A DNA stretch of 64,000 bases, from assembly GCF_023498005.1 (NCBI RefSeq), contig NZ_CP097289.1, positions 2,356,001-2,420,000 of the forward strand, read 5' to 3'. The position numbers were made by a program, and so were the translations under genes. The notes under the pieces are model-generated. The model did no database searches and was not told where the DNA came from. It saw nothing but the letters and a program-made list of their open reading frames with translations. Below, piece by piece: positions 30,028-38,407 of this stretch; positions within the stretch are counted from its first letter, which is position 1; each line of letters starts with the position of its first letter. Source of the stretch: Streptomyces durmitorensis. GTDB taxonomy: Bacteria > Actinomycetota > Actinomycetes > Streptomycetales > Streptomycetaceae.

Positions 30028-30137
30028 GGTGGAAGAACCGCCCCTGCGGCCATTCATGTGCCCGTGCGCCGGGATGTAATGGGGCGTAAAGGCGGGACGA
30101 CAGGGCCCGCCGAACCGGCTTTCTTGGAGGCGCCCGG

Positions 30138-31346
30138 ATGGGCCGCGATTTCTTCCCACCCGTACCGCCCACGGGCAGGGCGCGGCCGACGCCGGGTGAC
30201 GTGGCGGTCGCCGTCGTCGCGGTGGGGCTCGACGTACTGGCCTACCTCGCCCCGGGCGAGGAGGGCCCGGGGGCGCCGGTCACCGTGCTCGGTGTCCTGC
30301 TGGTCGCTTCCTCCGTGCTCCCGCTGCTCTTCCGGCGCCATCACCCCGTGCCGGTGCTCGGCGCGGTCCTCGTCGTGCAGCTCGCCGTCAATCTGGGTCT
30401 CGCCGTCGACCCGGGCGCCCCGATGTCGAACAGCTACGGAGGCGCCGTCGCGGTCGCGCTCTACACCGTGGCCAGGTACAGCGGGCCGCGCGCCGTGGCG
30501 CTGGGTGTCGTGGCGACAGCGCCCGTGCAGCTCGTGCGCTATCTGCACAACGACATACCGTTCCTGGGCATGGGCATCACCGATGTGCTGCTCACGCCCT
30601 GCCTCATCGTCGCCGTGGGCCTGGCCGTGCGGCAGTGGAAGCGGCAGCTGGACATCAACCGCACGCTCCTGGCCGACCGCGCGGTGACCGAGGAACGGCG
30701 CCGCATCGCGCGGGAGCTCCACGACATCGTGGCCCACCACATCACCACCATGTACCTGATGTCCGGCGGGGCCAGGTCGACCCTGGACCGCGATCCCGAG
30801 ACGGCACGCGAGGCCCTGGTGACCCTGGAGGAGTCCGGCCGCACCGCGCTGCACGAGATGCGCCAGCTCCTCGGGGTCCTGCGCAGCACCGACACGCTGG
30901 AGGAGACGCCGTCGGAACCCCAGCCAGGGGTGGACGGCATCGAGCGGCTCGTCGCCGATTCGACCGCCGCGGGTCTGCCGGCCGAACTCCACGTCACCGG
31001 GCGGCCCGTGGCCCTGCCGATGACGGTCGGCCTCACCCTCTACCGCATCGTGCAGGAGGCGCTGACCAACGCCCGCAAGCACGCGGGCCCCGCGGCCCGC
31101 GCCACGGTGCGGCTCGCGTACCTCCCGGACCGGGTCACCGTCGAAGTGGCCGACGACGGCACCGGTGAGGGCAAGGCACCCGGCGGGAGCGTCGCGGGCG
31201 GCGGATACGGTCTGCTGGGGATGCGGGAACGCATCGCTCTGCACGACGGTTCACTGCGTGTCGGAAGCCGCGCGGAAGGCGGGTTCGAGGTGGTCGCGAG
31301 CGTGCCGCTGCCCGCCGACACCTACGAGAAGGACAGGATCCGATGA
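30138..31346 (+). CDS. NarL/LuxR-type two-component sensor histidine kinase
   Basis: A 402-residue membrane kinase. The first 165 residues contain about four to five spans (20-40, 46-65, 70-92, 100-135 and 145-165) with short loops, so it likely senses an envelope signal within the membrane. The HisKA_3 helix follows: RRRIARELHDIVAHHITTM, with phospho-acceptor His195. The ATPase domain (about 285-392) has IVQEALTNARKHA (N box), VADDGTG (G1) and GYGLLGMRERI (G2). GGAGG lies about 8 bases before ATG 30138. The stop overlaps the response regulator ATG (ATGA), so kinase and regulator are coupled. Confidence 0.93.
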   Translation: MGRDFFPPVPPTGRARPTPGDVAVAVVAVGLDVLAYLAPGEEGPGAPVTVLGVLLVASSVLPLLFRRHHPVPVLGAVLVVQLAVNLGLAVDPGAPMSNSYGGAVAVALYTVARYSGPRAVALGVVATAPVQLVRYLHNDIPFLGMGITDVLLTPCLIVAVGLAVRQWKRQLDINRTLLADRAVTEERRRIARELHDIVAHHITTMYLMSGGARSTLDRDPETAREALVTLEESGRTALHEMRQLLGVLRSTDTLEETPSEPQPGVDGIERLVADSTAAGLPAELHVTGRPVALPMTVGLTLYRIVQEALTNARKHAGPAARATVRLAYLPDRVTVEVADDGTGEGKAPGGSVAGGGYGLLGMRERIALHDGSLRVGSRAEGGFEVVASVPLPADTYEKDRIR

Positions 31347-32083
31347 CATCCTCCGCCGAACCCGCGCCCGAACCCGCGCCCGTGGCTGGGACCGGGGCCG
31401 AGCCCGACGGCCTCACCGTCCTCATCGCGGACGACCAGCCGCTGGTGCGCCGGGGCCTGTCCCTGATCCTGCGCTCCGACCCCGCCATCCGGGTCGTCGG
31501 CGAGGTGGGCGACGGCGAGCAGGCCGTCGCTTCGGCCCTCGAACTCCGCCCCGACGTGGTCCTGATGGACATCCGCATGCCCGTCCTCGACGGCGTAAGG
31601 GCCACCGAGCGGCTGACCGCCGAGCTGCCCGGGTGCCGGGTCCTCGCGCTCAGCACCTTCGACATGGACGAGCACGTGGTCGGTGCCCTGCGGGCGGGGG
31701 CCTCGGGGTTCCTGCCCAAGGACGTCTCCCCCGAGGAGCTGGTGGCCGCGCTGCGCACCGTCCACCGCGGTGAGTCCGTGGTCGCCCCGCGGCTGCTCAC
31801 CCGGCTGCTCGCCACCTTCGTGACCCCGGCTCCGGCGTCGCATCCGCCGGCCACGGACCTCGCCGGGCTCACCCCGCGCGAGGTCGACGTGCTCCGCCTG
31901 ATCGCCGCGGGCCTCGACAACACCGAGATCGCGCAGCGGATGGAGATCGGCGTCCAGACCGTGAAGAACCACGCCACCGGCGTCTTCGCCAAGCTGGGCG
32001 TCCGTGACCGCGCGCAGGCGGTCATCGCCGCGTACGAGTCGGGGCTCGTGCGGGCGGGGCAGGGCAACGGGGCCCGTCCCTGA
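31343..32083 (+). CDS. NarL/LuxR-family response regulator
   Basis: A 246-residue regulator. A Pro/Ala/Glu-rich N-terminal extension of about 22 residues precedes the receiver domain: acidic pair Asp30-Asp31 (LIADDQPLV), phospho-acceptor Asp76 (VVLMDIRMPVLDG), Ser/Thr switch (ALSTFD) and Lys (GFLPKDVSPEELVAAL). The C-terminal LuxR helix-turn-helix is LTPREVDVLRLIAAGLDNTEIAQRM followed by VQTVKNHATGVFAKLGVRDRAQAV. It partners with the kinase encoded by the overlapping upstream gene and probably binds the palindrome at 30012. Its stop is 15 bp from the convergent sugar-binding lipoprotein gene. Confidence 0.94.
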   Translation: MTSSAEPAPEPAPVAGTGAEPDGLTVLIADDQPLVRRGLSLILRSDPAIRVVGEVGDGEQAVASALELRPDVVLMDIRMPVLDGVRATERLTAELPGCRVLALSTFDMDEHVVGALRAGASGFLPKDVSPEELVAALRTVHRGESVVAPRLLTRLLATFVTPAPASHPPATDLAGLTPREVDVLRLIAAGLDNTEIAQRMEIGVQTVKNHATGVFAKLGVRDRAQAVIAAYESGLVRAGQGNGARP

Positions 32084-32098
32084 ACTCCCGGCCACGGC

Positions 32099-33406
32099 CT
32101 ACCGCTGGTACCTCTTGAGCACCAGATTCCCGTCTTTCACGAGCCGTTTGCGCAACTCGTCCAGGCCGATCGCCCCGCTGTAGTACTCCTGGAGCGCCGG
32201 GGTCGCCACCTTGTCCTTCCACTCCGGATACCCCCGCACCGACTGTGCGGGCGCCGGGCGCAAGTGCTCCGCGAGCGCCGTGCCCGCCGCCCAGTCGTCC
32301 TTCTTCGTCCGCAGGGCAGGATCCCTCAGGGCCTCCGCGCCAGTCGGCAGCATCCAGTCGCCGCGCGCGAGTTTCACCATGTTGTCCGGCTGGAGGAAGA
32401 AGTCGATGAACTCGGCCGCCTCCTTCTTGTGCGGGCTGTCCTCGGAGACGGACAGCGTCTGCGGGCTGACGCCCTGCGCGAGCCCCTCCGCTCCCGCCGG
32501 GGCGGGAAGCACCTGCCAGTCGAAGCCCTTGGGCGCCTGCTGGACGATCTGCTGGCGGTAGGAGAAGCCGAGCGGGACCATCGCGTACTTGCCGCCGAAG
32601 AAACCCGGCAGCGTGTCGGAGCCGCCCATGCCCAGGGTCGTACCGGACGCGCTCTTGTCGGTGTTGACCTGGTCGTGGACCGTGCGCGGCATGATCTCGT
32701 CGGCCGCGTCGAAGCGGACGTCGACCTTGCCGTCCGCGCCCCGGTGGAACATCTTTCCGCCGGTCGAGAGCGAGAGGTTGAGCGTCGCGGACACCGGCTC
32801 CTTGAGCGGCCAGGCCACCCCGTACTTCCCGTCCGTGCCGTCGCCGAGTTCCTTGCTGACCGACCGGAACTCCGCCCAGCTCCACGGCTTTTCGGGCGTG
32901 GGAATCCGCACGCCGGACTTCTTCAGCCACTTCGCGTTGGCGATCAGGACGCGCGGCTCCTGGAGGAAAGGCACTCCGTAGACCTTGCCCCCGAAGGTCG
33001 TCGTCTCCCAACTGCGCTTCGGGATATCGGACTTGAGCCGCTCGGGGAGCAGGTCGCCGATGTCCGCGAGATAGCCGCCGTACGCGAAGTCGGCGAGGTC
33101 GTCCGAGGCGTCATGGATGATGTCCGGCGCCTCTCCGCCCTCGAAGGAGGTGAGCAGCTGGTCGTGGACGCTGTCCCAACTGCCCTGGACGTACTCGACC
33201 TTGACATCGGGGTGGGTGGCGTTCCACTCCTTGACGAGCGCCTTGTTGGCGTCGACGGACTCCTTCTGCCAGGCAAGGGACTGGAACTGAAGGGTGATCT
33301 TCCCGTCGTCGTCCCCGGAGTCACCGCTGCAGCCGGTGAGCAGCAGCGCGAGGGCGGTGGCGGCCGCGGTCACCAGGCGTGGGCCGAGGCGTGGTGCCGT
33401 GCGCAT
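32099..33406 (-). CDS. Sugar ABC importer substrate-binding lipoprotein
   Basis: A 435-residue solute-binding lipoprotein: twin basic residues, hydrophobic stretch and lipobox LTGC with Cys26. The mature part is of the MalE-like (family 1) type: ITLQFQSLAWQKESVDANKALVKEWNATHPDVKVEYVQGSW, DIIHDASDDLADFAYGGYLADIGDLLPERLK, YGVPFLQEPRVLIANAKWLKKSG and a C-terminal KKEAAEFIDFFLQPDNMVKLARGDWMLPT. Ligand is a sugar or oligosaccharide, not further specified. ATG 33406 overlaps the stop of the permease gene (TGATG). This is the last gene of a three-gene importer operon without its own ATPase. Confidence 0.92.
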   Translation of the reverse strand: MRTAPRLGPRLVTAAATALALLLTGCSGDSGDDDGKITLQFQSLAWQKESVDANKALVKEWNATHPDVKVEYVQGSWDSVHDQLLTSFEGGEAPDIIHDASDDLADFAYGGYLADIGDLLPERLKSDIPKRSWETTTFGGKVYGVPFLQEPRVLIANAKWLKKSGVRIPTPEKPWSWAEFRSVSKELGDGTDGKYGVAWPLKEPVSATLNLSLSTGGKMFHRGADGKVDVRFDAADEIMPRTVHDQVNTDKSASGTTLGMGGSDTLPGFFGGKYAMVPLGFSYRQQIVQQAPKGFDWQVLPAPAGAEGLAQGVSPQTLSVSEDSPHKKEAAEFIDFFLQPDNMVKLARGDWMLPTGAEALRDPALRTKKDDWAAGTALAEHLRPAPAQSVRGYPEWKDKVATPALQEYYSGAIGLDELRKRLVKDGNLVLKRYQR

Positions 33407-34242
33407 CAGGCCTTCACCGCCCCTGCCAGCATGCCGCCCGTGATCCGCTTCTGGATGATCGCGAAGATGACGAGCGAGGGGATGGTCGCGAGGAACGCCG
33501 CGGCGGCGAGCGGCCCGAGGTCCGCGACGCCCTCGGAGCCGATGAAGCGGTTGAGGATGACCGGCAAGGTCTGCTTCTCCGGGGTCTTGAGCAGGACGAG
33601 CGCGAAGAAGAACTCGTTCCATGCGGTGATGAAGGCGAACATCGCCGTGGCGACGATGCCGGGGGCGAGCAGTGGCGCGACGACCGAGACGAACGTACGC
33701 ACCTTGCTCGCGCCGTCGACCGCCGCCGCCTCCTCCAGTTCGGTGGGCACGGCACGGACGTACCCGACGAGCATCCACAGCGCGAAGGGCAGCGACCACA
33801 CCACATAGACCATGATCAGGCCGAGCAGCGAGTTGATCAGGTGCAGGTTCTTCAGGATCAGGAACAGCGGGATGATGATCAGGACGAAGGGGAACGCCTG
33901 GCTGATCACCACCCAGCCCGTCGCCGCCTTCGAGACGCGATTGCGGTGCCGCGCCATGACGTACGCCATGGGGGTCGCGATGACGACCGCGATCAGGGAC
34001 GCGCTGAGCGCCGCGATCAGGGAGTTGCCCGCGGCCTGGAGCAGCGGCTGCTCGTCGAAGGCCTGCCGGAAGTTCTCCAGGGTCGGATCCTTAGGGATCC
34101 AGGTGGGGTGCAGGCTGCCAAGTTCCCGTGCGGGCTTGAAGGCCGTGGAGATCAGCCAGAGGAACGGGAAGGCGAGGAAGACGAGATAGGCGGCGAGAGC
34201 CGTGTACTGCGCGGCGCGCGTCGACTTCTTCGTACGCATCAT
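33406..34242 (-). CDS. Sugar ABC importer permease (MalG type)
   Basis: A 278-residue permease with six spans. Its EAA loop, ELEEAAAVDGASKVRTFVSVVAPLLAPGI, and short N-terminus ahead of YLVFLAFPFLWLISTAFKP fit the MalG group, and the C-terminus (QKRITGGMLAGAVKA) carries the GxxxGAVKG-like end common in this subfamily. It is translated from ATG 34242, which overlaps the upstream permease stop (ATGA) and has a strong AAAGGAGG Shine-Dalgarno inside that gene. Energy is probably supplied by the shared MsiK ATPase found elsewhere in Streptomyces chromosomes; that gene is not in the window. Confidence 0.93.
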   Translation of the reverse strand: MMRTKKSTRAAQYTALAAYLVFLAFPFLWLISTAFKPARELGSLHPTWIPKDPTLENFRQAFDEQPLLQAAGNSLIAALSASLIAVVIATPMAYVMARHRNRVSKAATGWVVISQAFPFVLIIIPLFLILKNLHLINSLLGLIMVYVVWSLPFALWMLVGYVRAVPTELEEAAAVDGASKVRTFVSVVAPLLAPGIVATAMFAFITAWNEFFFALVLLKTPEKQTLPVILNRFIGSEGVADLGPLAAAAFLATIPSLVIFAIIQKRITGGMLAGAVKA

Positions 34243-35162
34243 GACTCGTCGCCTCCTTTCAGGCGGCCGACGAGGTAGAAGGCGAGGATCACCGAGATCA
34301 CCGCGACCATCACGCAGCCCATGGCCGCGGCATAGCCGAACTGGCCGTAGCGGAAGGCCTCTTCGTAGGCGAAGAGCATGGGCAGGCGGGTGCGGCCGCC
34401 GGGGCCGCCCTGGGTCAGGACGTAGACCAGGGCGAAGGAGTTGAAGTTCCAGATGAAGTTGAGCGCCGTGATGGCGAGGGCGATCGGCTTGATCGCGGGC
34501 CAGGTGACGGTGCGGAAGCGGCGCCATGCGCCCGCGCCGTCCATCGCGGCGGCCTCGTGCAGCTCGCGCGGGGTGTTCTGCAGCCCGGCGAGCAGCGCGA
34601 CGGTGGTCTGCGGCATGCCGGCCCAGACGCCGACGACGATGACGGCGAAGAGCGCCGTGGCCGTCCCGGTCAGCCAGTCCTTGCCCTCCCCGAGGCCCAG
34701 GTTGGAGAGCGTCTCGTTGAGCACGCCCGCGTCCGGGTGGTAGACGAGCCGCCACATGATGCCGACGACCACTTCGGGCATCGCCCAGGGGATGATCGCG
34801 AGCGCCCGCGCCAGCCAGCGCATCCGCAACGGCTGGTTGAGCAGGAGCGCGAGGCCGAGCGCGAGGAAGAACTGCGGCACGGTGACGCCGAACGCCCAGA
34901 TCAGGCCGATGCGGAACGAGTCCCAGAACAGCGTGTCGTGCAGCAGGTCCTGGAAGTTGAGGGCGCCGACCCACTGGGTCGGTTCGGTGCGGCCCGACTG
35001 CGAGTCGGTGAACGCGAGCGTGATGCCGTAGAGGAGCGGGCCCACGCTCAGGACCAGGATCGGGATCAGCGCGGGAAGCACCAGGAACCAGGCGCCGTGG
35101 TCCGCGCCTCTACGGGCGGACGCGCCGTTCGCTGACCGCTTCGTTGCGGTCGCCAATGTCAC
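34239..35162 (-). CDS. Sugar ABC importer permease (MalF type)
   Basis: A 307-residue permease, first gene of the operon. Six spans are visible starting with AWFLVLPALIPILVLSVGPLLYGITLAFTDS; the EAA loop is ELHEAAAMDGAGAWRRFRTVTWPAIKPIALA, followed by the MalF-like YVLTQGGPGGRTRLPMLFAYEEAFRYGQFGYAAAMG. It pairs with the MalG-type permease that overlaps its 3' end. The upstream 180 bp contain a CTTGA/TCAAG inverted repeat that could bind a LacI-type repressor, though no such regulator gene is adjacent. Confidence 0.93.
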   Translation of the reverse strand: MTLATATKRSANGASARRGADHGAWFLVLPALIPILVLSVGPLLYGITLAFTDSQSGRTEPTQWVGALNFQDLLHDTLFWDSFRIGLIWAFGVTVPQFFLALGLALLLNQPLRMRWLARALAIIPWAMPEVVVGIMWRLVYHPDAGVLNETLSNLGLGEGKDWLTGTATALFAVIVVGVWAGMPQTTVALLAGLQNTPRELHEAAAMDGAGAWRRFRTVTWPAIKPIALAITALNFIWNFNSFALVYVLTQGGPGGRTRLPMLFAYEEAFRYGQFGYAAAMGCVMVAVISVILAFYLVGRLKGGDES

Positions 35163-35234
35163 GGAATCGGCTCCTTTGGGCGGCTCATCGGGGTTTGGCC
35201 GCCCAGGCGGCCCCCGTCATCGTGCTGATGGGAT

Positions 35235-35248
35235 CTTGATACGTCAAG
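35235..35248. promoter_or_regulatory. Inverted repeat upstream of the sugar importer operon
   Basis: CTTGA-TACG-TCAAG forms a 14-bp inverted repeat 73 bp upstream of the MalF-type permease start. It could be an operator for a sugar-responsive LacI-type repressor. It lies in the 180-bp gap shared with the divergent kinase-like gene; nothing else there is distinctive. Confidence 0.45.
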
Positions 35249-35342
35249 CAGCTGCGCAGGCCCCGCAGCCGCTTGGCCTGTGCGAATGGGAGACTGTGCC
35301 GGCGAACGTGGCGGATGCAGCGAGCGGTGCGGGAGGCAAGGG

Positions 35343-36197
35343 ATGGACGAGGCGCGGGCACGGGACGTACTGGGCGCTGCGGGTCTTGAGCGGGACGCGG
35401 CGCTGCTCGCGCTGGGCGAGAACGCCGTGTTCGGCAGCGGTGGGTCGGTGGTCAAGGTCGGGCGTGCGGCGCCGGAGCTCCTGGACCGCGCGCGGCGGGA
35501 GTTGCGGGTCGCGCGGTGGCTGGAGGAGTCGGGCGTGCCCGCGGTGCGGGCGGCCGAGGAGGAGCCCCGCTTGGTGGACGGGCATCCGGTGACGGTGTGG
35601 CACCGGCTGCCGCAGGCCGTGCGCCCTGCCGAGCCGCGTGACCTCGCCGCGCTGCTTCGGCTCGTGCACGCGCTTCCCGCGCCCGGGTTCGAGCTGCCCC
35701 GGCGTGAGCTCCTGGGCGGGGTCGAGCGGTGGCTGCGGCTCGCCGGCGACGCGATCGACGTCGAGGACGCGGACTATCTGCGGGAGCGCAGGGACGGGTT
35801 CGAGGCGGCGGCGTCGGCGCTCGCCCCCCGCCTCGCTCCCGGCCCCATTCATGGCGACGCTCTCCCCCGGAATGTCCTGGTGGGCGCGGACGGCCCGGTC
35901 CTGGTGGACCTGGAGACCTTCTCCGCCGATCTGCGGGAGCACGACCTCGTGGTGATGGCGCTCTCGCGGGACCGCTACGGACTGCCCGCCGACGCGTACG
36001 ACGGGTTCGTCGCGGAGTACGGCTGGGACGTGCGGGAGTGGGAGGGGTGCGCGGTGCTCCGGGGCGCCCGGGAGACGGCGAGCTGTGCGTGGGTCGCCCA
36101 GCACGCCCCCAGCAATCCGAAGGCCCTGGCCGAGTTCCGTCGTCGGGTGGCCTCGCTGCGGGACGGGGATCCGGCCGTGCGGTGGTACCCCTTCTGA
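35343..36197 (+). CDS. APH-family phosphotransferase
   Basis: A 284-residue protein of the aminoglycoside phosphotransferase/choline kinase fold. The nucleotide-binding strand and lysine are in GSGGSVVKVGR, the catalytic loop is GPIHGDALPRNVLV (HGD with the following Asn), and the metal-binding Asp is in GPVLVDLETF. The usual long hinge and C-terminal helices follow. The substrate is not known; such genes are common in Streptomyces and most are not antibiotic resistance determinants. ATG 35343 (MDEARARDVLGAAGL) has GGGAGG upstream; the in-frame start at 35280 adds a Cys/Gly-rich stretch that looks non-coding. It is divergent from the sugar importer. Confidence 0.85.
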   Translation: MDEARARDVLGAAGLERDAALLALGENAVFGSGGSVVKVGRAAPELLDRARRELRVARWLEESGVPAVRAAEEEPRLVDGHPVTVWHRLPQAVRPAEPRDLAALLRLVHALPAPGFELPRRELLGGVERWLRLAGDAIDVEDADYLRERRDGFEAAASALAPRLAPGPIHGDALPRNVLVGADGPVLVDLETFSADLREHDLVVMALSRDRYGLPADAYDGFVAEYGWDVREWEGCAVLRGARETASCAWVAQHAPSNPKALAEFRRRVASLRDGDPAVRWYPF

Positions 36198-36224
36198 GCG
36201 CCGCCGAGCCGCGGCCTGCCGCCC

Positions 36225-36950
36225 TCAGACGCCGGACGCGCTGAACTCCTCGCGCAGCGGCCACGTGCCGTCGATCACCGCGTCCGTCTCGCCCTTCTTC
36301 CGCAGGAACTTCTGGAAGTCCGCCGCCCATTCCGCATACCAGTCGATCTGGCGCCGGTGCAGCTCGGCCGGGCCGAACGCGGCCAGCTTGGGGTGGCGGT
36401 CGGCTATGGCCGTGGCCAGGCGGGCCGCGGCCAGGGCGTCCGACGTGGCGTCGTGGGCCGACTCCAGAAGCACTCCGTACTCCGTGCAGACCGCTTCCAG
36501 GTTCCGCTTGCCCTTGCGGTAGCGCTCGACGGAGCGGTCGATGGTGTACGGGTCGATGACCGGGGCCGGTTGCGCGCCGCCCAGGCGCTCGCGCAGGGAC
36601 GGCAGGCCGTGCCTGCGCAACTCGGCGGAGAGCAGGGTCAGGTCGAAGGTCGCGTTGTAGGCCACGACCGGAACGCCCGACTGCCAGTACGACACGAGCA
36701 CCGCCGCTATCGCGTCGGCGACCTCGTCGGCCGGCCTGCCGTCCGCCGCGGCCCGTTCGTTCGAGATGCCGTGCACCGCCACCGCCTCCGCAGGGATCTC
36801 GACCCCCGGGTCGGCGAGCCACTCCCTGCGGCCCAGCGTCTCGCCCGCTCTGACCTCGATCACGGCCGCCGTGACGATGCGCGCCTCGCGCGGGTCCGTC
36901 CCTGTCGTCTCCAGGTCGAACCCGATCAGCAGCTCCCGGTGCCAGCCCAT
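36225..36950 (-). CDS. DnaQ-like DEDDh 3'-5' exonuclease
   Basis: A 241-residue exonuclease. ExoI is GFDLETTGTDP (Asp and Glu at about residues 11 and 13), ExoII is VAYNATFDLTLLSAEL (Asp), and ExoIII is SAHDATSDALAAARL with the His and Asp of the DEDDh class. About 70 residues follow the exonuclease domain (DRHPKLAAFGPAELHRRQIDWYAEWAADFQKFLRKKG), a conserved tail in actinobacterial homologues that process DNA or RNA 3' ends. Not necessarily the replicative proofreading subunit; it has no polymerase partner nearby. ATG 36950 is preceded by AGAAGGGGG; longer in-frame starts have no clear signal. Confidence 0.9.
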   Translation of the reverse strand: MGWHRELLIGFDLETTGTDPREARIVTAAVIEVRAGETLGRREWLADPGVEIPAEAVAVHGISNERAAADGRPADEVADAIAAVLVSYWQSGVPVVAYNATFDLTLLSAELRRHGLPSLRERLGGAQPAPVIDPYTIDRSVERYRKGKRNLEAVCTEYGVLLESAHDATSDALAAARLATAIADRHPKLAAFGPAELHRRQIDWYAEWAADFQKFLRKKGETDAVIDGTWPLREEFSASGV

Positions 36951-37062
36951 GGCCGCCCCCTTCTCTGTGGTGCTTTCCCCCATTGACCACCACGATCCCA
37001 CGCACCACTGACAATCCGAGGCGCGCATTCCGCTTGCCGCCCCGGCGGGCGCCCCGGACGGC

Positions 37063-38304
37063 TCAGGAGACCGGCCGCGAGTCCGCCCAGGCCAGCTCGA
37101 ACTCCTCCCGGTACGTCTCGAAGAGTCCGCTCTCTTCCGGCTCGTCCGCCTTGACCACCCGGCGGCCACCGCGCAGGACGAGCACCGGCGCCTCCATCCC
37201 GCGCGTCCTGCGCAGGTACGACTGGACGACCGCGATGCCGTCCGCGCCGTCCCCGTCGACCAGATACGCGGTGAAGCGCGGCGTCTCGTCGAAGACGTGG
37301 ATCTCGAAGGCGCCCGGATCACGCAGGCGGGCCCGCACCCGGCGCATGTGCAGGATGTTCATCTCGACGCTGCGGCTCAGCTCGCCCCGCTTCAGGCCCA
37401 GTTCGCGCTCCCTGCGCTTGACCGCGCTGCTCGCCGGGTTGAGGAAGAGCAGCCGCACCCGGCAGCCGGACTCCGCCAGGCGCACCAGACGGCGTCCGGA
37501 GAAGTTCTGGACCAGGAGGTTCAGGCCTATCCCGATCGCGTCGAGGCGGCGGGCCCCGCCGAAGATGTCCTCGGCCGGGAACTGCCGAAGCAGCCGCACG
37601 CGGTCCGAGTGGACGCCCACCACGTCGGCGTACCGGTCGCCGACCAGGGACTCGACGGCGTCGATGGGCAACCGGCGCACGGAAGGCGTGTCGGTGCCCG
37701 TGCCGAGTATGTCCAGGAGCTTCGCCGATGCGCGCTCCGCCTGGGCGAGCACGGCGGTGGACAGGGCGCGGTTGCGCGACACGACGTTCCGGGTCACTTC
37801 CAGCTCGTCCAGAGCGAGCTCGACGTCCCTGCGGTCGTCGAAGTACGGCTCGAAGCACGGCCAGTGCTGCACCATCAGCTCGCGCAGCTGGGGCAGCGTG
37901 AGGAAGCTGAGGACGTTGTCGTCGGCCGGGTCGAGCAAGTAGCCCTTGCGCCGGCTGACTTCGCGTACGGCGACGGCCCGCTGCACCCACTCCTGCCCCG
38001 CGGGTCCTGCGGCGGCGACCACCCAGTCGTCGGCGTGGACGGGTTCGTAGATGGGTCGCAGAACAGCGGCCACGACCGCGCGCAGCCGCTGCTCCACGAG
38101 ATTCAGCCAGATGTAGGCCCGCCCGGCGCGCTGCGCGCGCGTGCGCACCTCGCGCCAGGCGTCGGCGCCCCAGTCCAGTTCGGGTCCGATCTGAGATCCC
38201 ATCTCCATCGGCCGCGCCAGGGACACCGCTCCGGGCGGGCCGTCCGCGGAACCCCCCTCGTGACCCTCGTCACCAGGGGGCAGTTCCCGCCCTCCCGAGC
38301 TCAC
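37063..38304 (-). CDS. SAV2148-family HEPN-domain protein
   Basis: A 413-residue cytoplasmic protein recognised as the conserved Streptomyces SAV2148 family. The region after an acidic N-terminus (residues 50-180) is helical (AWREVRTRAQRAGRAYIWLNLVEQRLRAVVAAVLRPIYEPVH) and contains an R-x6-H motif (Arg83-His90) typical of HEPN domains, many of which are RNases in toxin-antitoxin, abortive infection or CRISPR systems. The C-terminal part (about 230-400) with SGRRLVRLAESGCRVRLLFLNPASSAVKRRERELGL and FDETPRFTAYLVDGDGADGIAVVQSYLRRTRG resembles the sensing or phospholipase-D-like domains attached to other HEPN proteins. Function unproven. GTG 38304 follows GGAAGGGG; an ATG at 38346 is an alternative. 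Confidence 0.75.
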   Translation of the reverse strand: MSSGGRELPPGDEGHEGGSADGPPGAVSLARPMEMGSQIGPELDWGADAWREVRTRAQRAGRAYIWLNLVEQRLRAVVAAVLRPIYEPVHADDWVVAAAGPAGQEWVQRAVAVREVSRRKGYLLDPADDNVLSFLTLPQLRELMVQHWPCFEPYFDDRRDVELALDELEVTRNVVSRNRALSTAVLAQAERASAKLLDILGTGTDTPSVRRLPIDAVESLVGDRYADVVGVHSDRVRLLRQFPAEDIFGGARRLDAIGIGLNLLVQNFSGRRLVRLAESGCRVRLLFLNPASSAVKRRERELGLKRGELSRSVEMNILHMRRVRARLRDPGAFEIHVFDETPRFTAYLVDGDGADGIAVVQSYLRRTRGMEAPVLVLRGGRRVVKADEPEESGLFETYREEFELAWADSRPVS

Positions 38305-38407
38305 CCAGCGCACCCCTTCCGCTCCCCCGAGCACTCCCCCGTTCAACGATCAAGGAAGGGTACTCCGGGAGCGGCGGGCGGTGCAGCCGGATGGCAAGGG
38401 TGGATTC

